This document shows, piece by piece, positions 49,687-59,885 of a DNA stretch of 64,000 nucleotides. Within the stretch, counting starts at the first letter, position 1, and every line of letters starts with the position of its first letter. A program made the position numbers and the translations under genes. The notes under the pieces are model-generated. The model did not search any database. It was not told the origin of the DNA and was given only the letters and a program-made list of their open reading frames with translations. The stretch is from Castor canadensis (Eukaryota > Chordata > Mammalia > Rodentia > Castoridae): contig NC_133394.1 of assembly GCF_047511655.1 (NCBI RefSeq), positions 58,374,501 through 58,438,500 of the forward strand, read 5' to 3'.

Positions 49687-50011
49687 TAGAGGTAGGAAGC
49701 AGAAAGCGAGCCTCCTATAGTGAAATCTTGGAGAGACGCTGGAGACACACTTTGCAGGCATAATCACCGAGAAAAGGCATAACTTTGACTCCTCCACATC
49801 TCCAGCCGGCGCAGAGAATCTCCACTTCACGTTAAACGGAGAACCGAGGAGGCCCCAGGGCCGCCAGTGGCCGGCGCCCACAAGGCTTGGGAAGACGCGG
49901 ACCAGGTGAGCTTCGCGGTACCGCGGTTCCCCCACAGACAAGCCTGGGCCAGAGCAGCATAGCCCCCTGGACAGACTGACCTCCACCCGGGAAAAAAGGA
50001 GAAACTGAGTA

Positions 50012-50377
50012 CTAAGCAATAAGAACAGTTAAGACACGCTGGAAAGAGGGTGGGACGCCCTGAGCGCTGAAGATTGGGGGAAGGGAATCCTTCCCGGGAC
50101 TGTAAATAAACGAGCCAGGCGGGCCGGAGAGGCTCTGGCGGGAGCGGGGCGCCCAGCAACCAGGAGCGGGGACGCTTGTGAGAGGAGGGAAGACCCACTT
50201 CCCACGTGAACTGTAAATAAACACGCAGGCCTGACAACGCGGGGCAGTGTCGCCTTTCCCAGTGCTTGGAAAGGGAAAAGCCTGTAGCAGAGGCCCCCCT
50301 CCCCCGCACAGGAGAACTCTGAGCAAACAAAGCCTGTGGGACCAGGTGAGTGCTAAGCTCACCCCAGAGATCTGCAT
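50012..50377 (-). other. Antisense ORF in L1 5' UTR
   Basis: A 121-codon frame with an ATG (complement of 50375-50377) reads antisense through the GC-rich L1 5' UTR. A 197-codon frame at 49827-50420 overlaps it but has only a TTG start. Primate L1 has an unrelated short antisense frame (ORF0) in the same kind of place. GC-rich DNA favours long frames by chance, no family is recognised, and expression is unknown. Confidence 0.3.
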
Positions 50378-51120
50378 AAATAACGCCGCCAGCTACAGGC
50401 TGAGAGCAGCAGGCAGGCAAGCCACAGTTGCAGATACCACTCTCAGAACTGCCTCCAGACGCTTTTTTTTCTTTTTCTCCCTACCTTTGATGAGAGAACA
50501 ACCGAATTACACCTGCAAGCCGAAAAACTTACTGAAACTATTGCATTTGAACTGGGGACACTTGGTGGGGCTTTTTTTTTTATTTTTTCTTCTGTGTGTG
50601 TGTGAGTGTAGTTTTGTTCTACTTTATGCATCCCCTTTGATGAGACAACTACAGAACAACATCTGAGGCACCAACTCCAGGACTGGAGATTAAGACGGAC
50701 ATCCAAATTATTAAGACTGAAATTGCATTGCATATAAACTTGGAAGTTTTTTGTTTTTTTTTTTAATTTCCTATTTTCCATTTTATTTTAATTCATTTTT
50801 ATAAATAGATATTACTTTCATATACTTATTTTTTATTTTTTTATCTTTGATTTTCAATCCTCTCTCTGTCTCTCTATTGTTTGTTCAGCTTACTGTCGAT
50901 TAGTACACTAACACTCCCTGTTTATACCTTTGAAACTCTCTTGTCTGATACCTTGTTCTGCTTTCTCCCTCTTGTCTGTATATTTGTTTTCCCCTTTTCT
51001 TTAACTTCTTGCTTTCCATCTCAGCTCACTCTTCCGTTCTCAATATTACCATTGTTATTATTACAAGCTAGAAAATACTTAATTACACACAGTACAGGGA
51101 CAGTAACAACACCAAGGACA

Positions 51121-52323
51121 ATGACAGGAAGACAGAAAAAACAAGGAAACCAGTTTCCCCACAGCAAAAAATTAGTACAGGAACCAGAGGGGAATGAAGA
51201 GAACAGAAACTCAGAGCCAGACTCCAACAAAATGAAGATAAACTATGCCAAAGGACCCAATGAAGCCTACAAGAATAATTTAAAAGAAGACATACTACAA
51301 GTACTCAATGAGAATTTTATAGAGATGATCCTGGATAGGGTCAACCAAAATGTACAGGAGACACTCAAGAAATTCCAAGACAATAAAAATAGAGAATTTG
51401 AAAAAGCAAAAGAAGAAATAAAGGAAACCATAGAAGCACTGTATAAACACCAAAGTGAAAGAGAGAACACAATGAATAAATGGATAAATGAACTCAGGAC
51501 AAAAATAGACAACAATAAAGAAGAAAACAGCCAGGATATGGAAAACCTCAGAAAAAAGAACGAAACAGAACTGCAAAACAAAACGGAAAGCCAATCCAGC
51601 AGAATAGAACAAACAGAAGACAGAATCTCAGAACTTGAAGATGAAATGGTAATTAAAGGAAAAACCGAAGAACTATTAATTAAACAACTCAAGACCTGTG
51701 AAAAGAAAATGCAAGAACTCACCGACTCCATCAAAAGACCAAACTTGAGAATCATGGGCATCGAAGAAGGAGAAGAGGTGCAAGCGAAGGGAATGCGTAA
51801 TATATTCAACAAAATAATAATGGAAAATTTCCCAAATCTAGAGAAAGATATCCCCATACAAATGCAAGAGGCCTCCAGGACACCAAACAGACCAGATCAA
51901 AATAGAACTACTCCACGACATATCATCATTAAAACAACAAGTTCAGAAACTAAGGAAAGAATATTGAAGGCTGCAAGAGAGAAAAAACAAGTAACATACA
52001 AAGGTAAACCCATCAAAATCACAGCAGACTTCTCAACAGAAACATTAAAAGCAAGAAGAGCGTGGGGTGAGATCTTCCGGGCACTGAATGAAAATAACTT
52101 CAACCCCAGGATACTCTACCCAGCAAAGCTATCATTCAAAATAGATGGAGCAATAAAAGTCTTCCATGATAAGCAGAAACTAAAACAATATGTGACCACA
52201 AAGCCACCATTACAAAAGATTCTGCAAGGGATCCTGCACACAGAAAGTGATACCCAACTTAACCATGAAAAGGCAGGCAGCACCAAACCACAGGATAAGA
52301 AAAAGCAAGACAGTAGAGAGTAA
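51121..52323 (+). CDS. L1 ORF1 protein (RNA-binding chaperone), intact
   Basis: A 400-residue intact frame starting at the ATG at 51121 (MTGRQKKQGNQF). ORF1p forms trimers that coat L1 RNA and are needed for retrotransposition; it acts in cytoplasmic ribonucleoprotein particles. By residue: a basic, polar N-terminus (1-55); a long coiled coil rich in K, E, N and Q (about 60-205); an RRM-like domain (about 206-295, with NLRIMGIEEG at 208-217); and a C-terminal domain (about 296-375, with ADFSTETLKARRAW at 302-315). The frame is open upstream to 50881 but has no ATG there, so the extension is not counted. It is somewhat longer than the 350-370 residues usual for rodent ORF1p. The ORF2 start follows after 50 bases. 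No disabling change was seen. Confidence 0.93.
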   Translation: MTGRQKKQGNQFPHSKKLVQEPEGNEENRNSEPDSNKMKINYAKGPNEAYKNNLKEDILQVLNENFIEMILDRVNQNVQETLKKFQDNKNREFEKAKEEIKETIEALYKHQSERENTMNKWINELRTKIDNNKEENSQDMENLRKKNETELQNKTESQSSRIEQTEDRISELEDEMVIKGKTEELLIKQLKTCEKKMQELTDSIKRPNLRIMGIEEGEEVQAKGMRNIFNKIIMENFPNLEKDIPIQMQEASRTPNRPDQNRTTPRHIIIKTTSSETKERILKAAREKKQVTYKGKPIKITADFSTETLKARRAWGEIFRALNENNFNPRILYPAKLSFKIDGAIKVFHDKQKLKQYVTTKPPLQKILQGILHTESDTQLNHEKAGSTKPQDKKKQDSRE

Positions 52324-52373
52324 CATCAAGTTAGGTACACACAATCAAACCTTCAAACAACTAAGATAACTAA

Positions 52374-53734
52374 ATGGCAGGAATCACCACATACCTATCA
52401 GTACTAACACTTAATGTCAATGGACTTAATTCACCCATCAAAAGACACCGTTTGACAAAATGGATTAAAAAAGAAGATCCAACAATTTGTTGCTTACAGG
52501 AGACTCATCTCACCGACAGAAATAAGCATATGCTTAGGATGAAAGGCTGGAAGAAGATTTACCAAGCTAATGGCCCCCGAAAACAAGCAGGAGTAGCAAT
52601 ACTTATCTCTGACAAAGTAGACTTCAAACCTACATTGATCAAACGAGACAAAGAAGGACATTCCATACTAATAAAAGGGGAAATAGACCAAAAGGAAATA
52701 ATAATCATCAATCTGTACGCACCCAATGTCAACGCACCCAATTTCATCAAACATACCCTGAAGGACCCAAAAGCATATATAAACGCCAACACAGTGGTTG
52801 TGGGAGACTTTAACACTCCATTATCATCAATAGATAGGTCATCCAAACAAAAACTCAATAAAGAAATCCAAGATCTAAAATATGCAATAGATCAAGTGGA
52901 CCTAGTAGATGTCTATAGAACATTTCATCCAACCTCTACACAATATACATTCTTCTCAGCAGCCCATGGAACCTTCTCCAAAATAGATCATATCCTAGGG
53001 CACAAAGCAAGCCTCAGCAAATATAAGAAAATAGAAATAATACCGTGCATACTATCTGACCACAATGCAGTAAAAGTAGAACTCAACAACAAAAGTAAAG
53101 ACAAAAAACATGCAAACAGCTGGAAACTAAATAACTCATTACTTAATGAAGAATGGATCATCGATGCAATAAAAGAGGAAATTAAAAAGTTCCTAGAAGT
53201 CAATGAAAATGAAAACACAACCTACCGGAACCTATGGGACACAGCTAAGGCAGTCTTGAGAGGAAAGTTTATAGCCATGAGTGCATATATTAAAAAGATT
53301 GAAAGATCCCAAATCAATGACCTAATGATACATCTCAAACTCCTAGAAAAACAAGAACAAGCAAATCCCAAAACAAATAGAAGGAGAGAAATAATAAAAA
53401 TAAGAGCTGAAATCAACGAAATAGAAACCAAAAAAAACCATACAAAGAATTAATGAAACAAAAAGTTGGTTCTTTGAAAAAATAAACAAGATCGATAGAC
53501 CCCTGGCAAACCTGACTAAAATGAGGAGAGAAAAAACCCAAATTAGTAGAATCAGGAATGCAAAAGGGGAGATAACAACAAACACCATGGAAATCCAGGA
53601 AATCATCAGAGACTACTTTGAGAACCTATATTCAAATAAATTTGAAAATCTAAAAGAAATGGACAGATTTCTAGATACATATGATCATCCAAAACTGAAC
53701 CAAGAGGAAATTAATCACCTGAATAGACCTATAA
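52374..53734 (+). pseudogene. L1 ORF2, N-terminal part: endonuclease intact, RT core missing
   Basis: The ATG at 52374 opens a frame of 359 codons to the stop at 53451-53453. Residues 1-239 are an apurinic-type endonuclease with all the L1 catalytic residues at their usual numbers: N14, E43, Y115, D145, N147, D205, D229 and H230. It nicks target DNA to prime reverse transcription. An extra A in the run at 53430-53437 (8 A; the older copy has 7 at 43055-43061) shifts the frame. The ORF2 sequence continues in another frame (53521-53739) to the truncation point, which falls before the KKSPGPDGF region. The reverse transcriptase and cysteine motif are absent, so the element cannot mobilise itself. 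A truncated endonuclease-bearing protein is possible but unproven. Confidence 0.92.
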
Positions 53735-53748
53735 CATAGTTACTTTGG

Positions 53749-54069
53749 CAGATTGAGGAATGTTAATTATTTAAACACAAGAAGTTGTACTTGATAAATA
53801 ATGAGGGTATTTTTAAAAATTAGCATGATTTAACTTGAACTAAACAATGTTATACTTTAACCATCATGTACAAATAAATATCCAAAATAAAAAGTCTAGT
53901 TTGCTGTTTCCTAATGGCTAAAGGACTGACAATATGACTTATACTTATAGTAATGTCTACTCACTTATATGACTTAAATACCTCCTATCCAATATTATCA
54001 TAATATTATTGAATCATAAAGGACATCCCACAACAAGATATATGCAGGAAACTCATATCTCAGGCTATA
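53749..54069. other. No gene seen
   Basis: Right flank of the young L1; AT-rich single-copy DNA. Confidence 0.6.
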
Positions 54070-54148
54070 ATGTGGTTCAGGAATGGAACATTTGCCTAAA
54101 ATGTATGAGGCCATGGGTTTGATTCCTGGCACAGACTAAAAAATAAAC
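54070..54148 (+). mobile_element. ID-like SINE, diverged
   Basis: taatgtggttcaggaatgga is a decayed A-box part. ggtttgattcctggcac is a B-box part, followed by an A-rich tail. Not a tRNA gene. Confidence 0.65.
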
Positions 54149-54507
54149 AGAAAGGAAACATGTTTCTGAAGGTAGAATGACATCTGATGCATAATAGATA
54201 GACCATTATAGCATGATTTATAACTCCATGCATCTCACTGTGCACTGAAATCTAGAGTGTTGTATATTTAAAATAATACTCTACCTTGCTGTTTCTCCTT
54301 TATGTCACTCCTTCATGTCACTCCTTTAATGTCACTAATGTTTCTTCCGTTAGGTTTGAATTATAGAGAAAACTTTCATTTTATCTATAATTTACTTCAT
54401 TTAATCTGTTATCTGATTTTATCTGTATTTTCCAAACATTAAATAAAGCATTATTTTGTTAATATTTCCACTATATTTAAAATTATTTATCTATGTACAT
54501 ATCTATT

Positions 54508-54565
54508 TAATCTATCTATCTATCTATCTATCATCCATCTGTCTATCTCTCATCTATCTATCTGT
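54508..54565 (+). repeat. (TCTA)n microsatellite, interrupted
   Basis: TCTA/ATCT units with interruptions at catccatctg and ctctcatc. It is the complement of the GATA motif at 47452. Confidence 0.95.
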
Positions 54566-56031
54566 TCCTTTGTGTATCTATACATTGGTTCTGTGATAGA
54601 ATGCAGTCTTCTGTCTGAGATTCAGTATTTGAGTCTAGTAACAGGTGAAAGTGGATGCTATTCACTCAAGTAGTCTACCAGTGAGAAGCATAGTGAATTA
54701 CTTTTCTTTGCCTTTGATGAGATTCTGCTTTGTGTTTTTGTGTGCATCAGTTTATATATTAGTCAGAATTTGAGGGGAAGTACAGCATCAAATTTATAGT
54801 AACAGCAGTTTTCTCAAAAGCATATCAGCAGAGATGAATTGGCTGATTCTTGGTTCACCATCTTTTATACAATATTGTCCTTTATGGGGACCTAAAATAT
54901 TGTAGATTTAAGCAGGATGCTAAGTATGTTCTTTGAAATCTTTCTGTAATCATCATATTATTTTTCTTCCTTTTTAATTTAATAATTGCATTCTTACCCA
55001 TCCTCTAACAAATATAAACAGATGAATGGGAAAACAAATGTATTATTCTTTTATTATTTGGGTTTACAGTACCAGAATTCATTTTACTTTATTTCTTTTA
55101 TATTATATTCAATGATTTATTTTCTTTCTTCTGTTAAAATATCTCTATTCCCAGCGTAATGCACTTATTGAAAGCTCTTTTATAATTATTTCATTTATAA
55201 AATTATCATTTCATAAATGGTAAACATCAATTAAAGTCCTAAAATAAAATAATGCTTACTATGATATAGAAGCAAAACATTTTACATGAAGGAACATTCA
55301 TATATTAGAGTATCTTTTCATATTCTGTGAATATAAACTAAATTAAAATTATATATAAAATATTTTAATTCATTAAGCAAGAAAAAAATACTTTATTCTT
55401 ACTAAAATTCTTTTACTCAGGAATAATATTAGAGATATTTAAATGATATGGGTCCTTAAGAGTACATTTAATTTTCTCATCCATGGAAAATTTTGTTTTA
55501 TGATGAATACCTATTTGCATCTTTCATTCAAAATGAGTCATTTCTTCTATTTGTGGAATGCAGAAGTGGCTTACAATTTCATCAAAAATATATTTGTGTG
55601 GGAAATGTTAACACATTCCTATCCCCATCTTCTAGCTCTTAGTTGCTACTATTCATTCATAAATATATTTTTTAAATATCTGTAGATACTTTGTACTGTA
55701 GCATTGCTCCAAATATTGAGAATAAAAATAAAGTTATGATTTTTTTTCTTCAAAGAACAAAGACTTCATGGTTCTTATCTGTGTGTCTGTAAAACACAAT
55801 GGAAGCAATATACTGCTATTCTCCTAAGTGCTGGCTGGTCACACAAGGCACTGCTGTGCCTCTACAGCAGGAGTACAGCTTGACTCTGGTCATTAGATCT
55901 CATGTTTATTTGTGGTGACATTCAAGCATAAGGACAAAACTTTGAGCCATTGCTGCCTACCTTTAAAACATGTCCTGTTCATGTATCACTGCTCACTGTT
56001 AACCATTTCAACATATCCTTGTAACATGCAT

Positions 56032-56033
<2 letters not shown>
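54566..56033. other. No gene seen
   Basis: AT-rich single-copy DNA. The frame at 55443-55685 has no recognisable features. Confidence 0.5.

Positions 56034-56088
<55 letters not shown>
56034..56088 (+). repeat. (CA)n microsatellite
   Basis: About 27 uninterrupted CA units. The open frame through it at 55912-56097 is not a gene. Confidence 0.98.
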
Positions 56089-56089
<1 letters not shown>

Positions 56090-57867
56090 CCCGCTAAGCA
56101 GAAACCAAAAAGGAGAAAGAGTGAGATTATCCCTTGAATCATTTCAGAATGGTGGCAATTTAGAGTGAAGTATTCAAGCTAACCTGGCAGAAACAGATTT
56201 ATTCAGACTTGGTGGAAAATTAAGATTTCCCATGTTGATCAGAGCATTAGTTGGAATAGTTCATAAATGAGAAGCCTTTCCTCAAAGGACTGGCATAGAC
56301 AGAAAGCAAATGATATGGGATACCTCAGGTAAAAGCAATTTGCTAACAGATGAGACAGAATACTCTGTTCAACAGAACAGATTTTGTCAATCTTATTACT
56401 ATTATGAATCTTATTATTATTACACAAGCAGGTTTCTGACTTGGGTATTTAGGACTTTAAATTAGAAAATATAAAATGAGTTGACTTGTGAAGCCTAACT
56501 TGAAAGGAAATTGGCATTAAACCATAGTCAAATTTTGGAATATACAAATTACAAAGCAAAGAAGGAGAAATGAAGAAACAAAGTGAGTCTTCCTCTGTAG
56601 CCACACCACACATACTGAGGTACTTCCAGGTATTTAAATGTGTTCTTCTGATGAGAAAAATCTCACTGGAACAGTAGCCTGATTAATGAACTTTATGAAC
56701 TTTCACTGCCCTTGCAAAGTTTCAGAAAGAGAAATTCACTGAAAATTCTCATAGCTAGCATGAGACTGTGGAATAATTGTAAGTTTAATTTGTACTGCCC
56801 TACCTCATCCTGGGTCTCACCTGTGTGCTATACTTTGAGGACACAACAAAAACTCTTGTGATCCAGTGATGCTTTGGCCAACAGCTGCTATTTATTAAAA
56901 ATCTTGTTCCTCTAGACACGTGTTAGCCAAACTGGAATTAGACTGTTTTGCTGTTTGTTCCCTCACTTGGCCTTTCAAACTTTGTGTCTTTAAAGGATTT
57001 ATTTGCAGCATTAATGTACTCATTTTTCTCTTGCTAAAAAAAATGCACTGCAGTGATATGAGTGAGAAGATTCTTTTTTTCTCTTCTGGGTTTCCTATTT
57101 TTCCCTTCCTCAGTAACTTTTTAATAAGAGATCCAGATGTGCAATAAAATATAATTAAGCCTGTGACAGGGGTGCTTGTTCTAAAAGTAATGCCATTTCG
57201 CACTACTTTTCTCAAAGTATATTATGATACCAATGGAACAAAACTGACTTCGTGTTCCTTCTTCCTCACATTAGTTCTTTTCTGAATAATAGCTAGCAGA
57301 AGTTTTTCTTTCCTTCTTAAAAAAGGTTTTGTATTAGTCACTCACAGCCCAAACAAAGGCATTTTCCCCTGAAAGCATAAACTGTGAACGTGACAGTTTA
57401 TATTATTCATTTTCCTTTAAAAATTAGTAACTTTGTGTTATTTGGAACAACAGAACAGTTGCTCATAATGCAAAATCATTGCATGAAAAGGGTGCAAACA
57501 GAAAGTGGCACCAAAGTAATATAATGCTGTATGAGTAAGCTTTTTAGTAGGTTAAACTTTAAATTAAATTAATTATATTCAGTTAATTATGAGAACTATA
57601 AATTAAATTAGTGTACTCATTTCAAATTGCTAATTTTGTAGTAGAATGAAAGAAGGGAGATGAAACAGAATTAAAAAGTATATGTAAGGATGTAAATAAC
57701 TTCTATCTATAAACTGCACATACAATTAAAGAGTTTATTAAAATATGAGGCAATTTTAAATATTTTTGGAATTCTCTTTGAATATTTCTATTTATTTTAG
57801 ATACTTGCATCTTTAGTAAGGATAGGCAAAAATGTTGCTAATTAGAAAGAAAATAACAGCTAGAATT
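56089..57867. other. No gene seen
   Basis: No repeat family assigned. Overlapping frames on both strands at 56895-57215 have no recognisable domain and are likely chance. Confidence 0.5.
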
Positions 57868-58073
57868 TCTTTTTCCTTTGGTGGTACTTGGATTTGAACC
57901 CAAGGCCTCCTGCTCGCTAGGCAGGCATTCTACCACATGAGTTGTTTCCTCTGCCCTTTTTAGCTTTCAGTCATATTTTCTCAGATAGAGTCTTGCATTT
58001 TTCCCTGGGACTGGCCTTTGACCTAGATTCTCCCCATCTCTGCCTTATAAATAGCTGGAATTACAGGCAGGAA
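57868..58073 (-). mobile_element. Two-part SINE, reverse
   Basis: Read in reverse, the right half carries the ID-like part (gcctgcctagcgagcaggag and ttgggttcaaatcc), and the left half carries gcctgtaattccagctattt and ggccagtcccaggga. Same family as 710-898, diverged. Confidence 0.85.
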
Positions 58074-58195
58074 CAAGAATTTTTGAAATTTCTAAATTTA
58101 CTTAACTCTCCTGAAGTATTCTAATATTTCTGTGACTACCCTCTCAATTTCATTATAATGTAAGCTGTCATATAAACAAAAAATGAGCTTCTTAT

Positions 58196-58312
58196 TCAAT
58201 AAAAATGTATTTATATTTATTTTTATTTTTTAACTGAATAGACACTGATATACATATATATTAATATATTTAATATAATTATATATAATATATAAGATAC
58301 ATATTACTAAGA
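58196..58312. repeat. AT-rich low-complexity tract
   Basis: Almost pure A and T with many ata/tat alternations, for example taatataattatatataata. No family assigned. Confidence 0.8.
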
Positions 58313-59769
58313 ATACAAGATATGCTAAACTCTTCTAATTTTTATACATTAAATGTTTATAGTAGAGAATATTTTCAAGTTTTCAATTTTAAAACAGTGC
58401 CAGTAACATATACATATTTTTGGAACATTCAGCAAAACTCCATTAAATGTTGAAAAGTAATGTCTAAGATAAATTCACTGGAAAAGGAAAATTTATAGCA
58501 GACAAATACTTCTTTTATTTTTACTAAAGCAAGAGAACAATTCAATAAAAGTATGTGGGGCTCCAAATATTTATTTGTTATTTTTTAAAAAAAGCATTGA
58601 GTTCTTACTTTAAATCTAGACTTATGCCTGACTAGGTAAGGGGAAAAGTATACTATACTTCATGATGTCAAAAGAAAAATAAGACCATCTGTTTTCTCTT
58701 TATGGAACTCAACTATAAACACAGAGCAAATGCTTTGCATAATGTATCTCATTACAAACTGGCCAGACAGATGCTGAATCTGACCTAAGTGCAAGGCATG
58801 TAAATTGAGGAACACAGGTAAAATGATAAGAAAAAAAGACACACTTTGAACAAATAATTCTTCTCTCTGGTATATCATATTCCCTTCTCAATGCCCAAGA
58901 TCAGTTACTTCATTTCCTCAACACAACAGATTAGAAAATGATAATAGATAACAATTTCACAAATAAGTATTTTTAATTACTTAAGAATATAACATGCAAA
59001 GAAAATTATATGAAAAATACTCAAGGTTCTTTTGGGACTGCTTTGTTTTTATTTTTTTAGTGTAGATATTTTGAATTTCTCCAATATTTCCCAGAAATAG
59101 AAATGGCATATTTTGTTTGGTTTCCATTCATTGTACTTATATTCTTATTGACTTTATTTCTGAATGTACAATTACAAAAGGACAGTAAAGTAGGGTTTTC
59201 CTTTTCTTGCAGTGAATTTTAATGTTCTATCTCTGGATTTTTTTCTAAAAGTTAATATTCAGCAAATATTAATTCACTTCATGCTTATTGTCTTCCATTA
59301 ATATTATATTTATATTTCATTGTCAAAGAACTTTCAATTTAGTGTTCATTTCTTTCCAGAGAATAATGTTATATTCCTTGAGATAAAAATCATTATAATT
59401 ATTTATAGACTTATACTAGAGAAAAAACTAATTACTATCTTTCCCTTGTAATCAATTTACACTACCTATGGTCATCACCAGAGATGAGGATATAAATCCT
59501 GTTCCAGGTTTTAATGTGATGATTTTATTATTAGAATTACTGTGTTATCATTTACTTCCAAGAAGTGAGATCATTTGTAAGTTGAGTTTTTTATTGAATT
59601 GTGATGTACAAGTGCTAGAATGAAGACCTGAAATGTTTTATAAAAGTGTTTCTTTCTTTTAACTAATTTTTGTAAGGCTAAGCGCTAATAATATAAACTA
59701 AATTGGATTAAGTAAGAAAAACAACAAATTATGGAAAATTTTCAATCTGCAGTTAAAATTCCTTTATGT
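58313..59769. other. No gene seen
   Basis: AT-rich. The minus frames at 58660-58891 show no recognisable features. Confidence 0.5.
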
Positions 59770-59885
59770 GTTTATTTTTGTTTTTCTAAGATAGGGTTTC
59801 ACAAGGTAGCCCAACATGGCCTGGAACTCACTATGTAGCACAGGTTGGCCTCAAACATAAGATATTCTTGTCTCTGCCTCCAGGT
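59770..59885 (-). mobile_element. B1 SINE, reverse
   Basis: taagatagggtttcacaagg, gcctggaactcactatgtag and caggttggcctcaaac match the complement of B1 in order. B1 derives from 7SL RNA and is a rodent family, which supports the rodent assignment. Confidence 0.88.

Larger units (their letters stand above)
49665..51120 (+). promoter_or_regulatory. L1 5' UTR / internal promoter
   Basis: This is 1.46 kb between the insertion start and the ORF1 ATG. The first 800 bases are far richer in G+C and CpG than anything else in the window. The last 400 are a T-rich and pyrimidine-rich tract. L1 promoters are internal and lie in the 5' UTR. Two sequences of the form gaccaggtgag occur at 49900-49910 and 50340-50350 and resemble splice donors. 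tgtaaataaac occurs twice near 50101 and 50211. No tandem monomers of the mouse type were seen. Confidence 0.85.
49651..53748 (+). mobile_element. Young L1, 5'-complete but 3'-truncated, with 14-bp direct repeats
   Basis: The direct repeat catagttactttgg at 49651-49664 and 53735-53748 brackets 4070 bases of L1. The 5' end includes a YY1-like site next to the start, a GC-rich 5' UTR, intact ORF1, and ORF2 up to just before the reverse-transcriptase core. At the right junction L1 (cctataaca) passes directly into the target repeat with 2-3 bases of shared sequence. No A-tail or 3' UTR is present. The older copy at 41553 shows that about 2.9 kb of L1 is missing. Normal L1 insertions lose the 5' end, not the 3' end. 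Confidence 0.9.

Noticed and set aside
49504-50019. 171-codon minus-strand frame at the left edge of the young L1
   Set aside because: It has only a TTG start, crosses the L1-flank junction and the target repeat, and shows no family. It is a product of GC-rich composition.
50881-51120. 80-codon upstream extension of L1 ORF1
   Set aside because: No ATG lies in it, it is T-rich and hydrophobic, and the ATG at 51121 gives a protein with the normal ORF1p layout.
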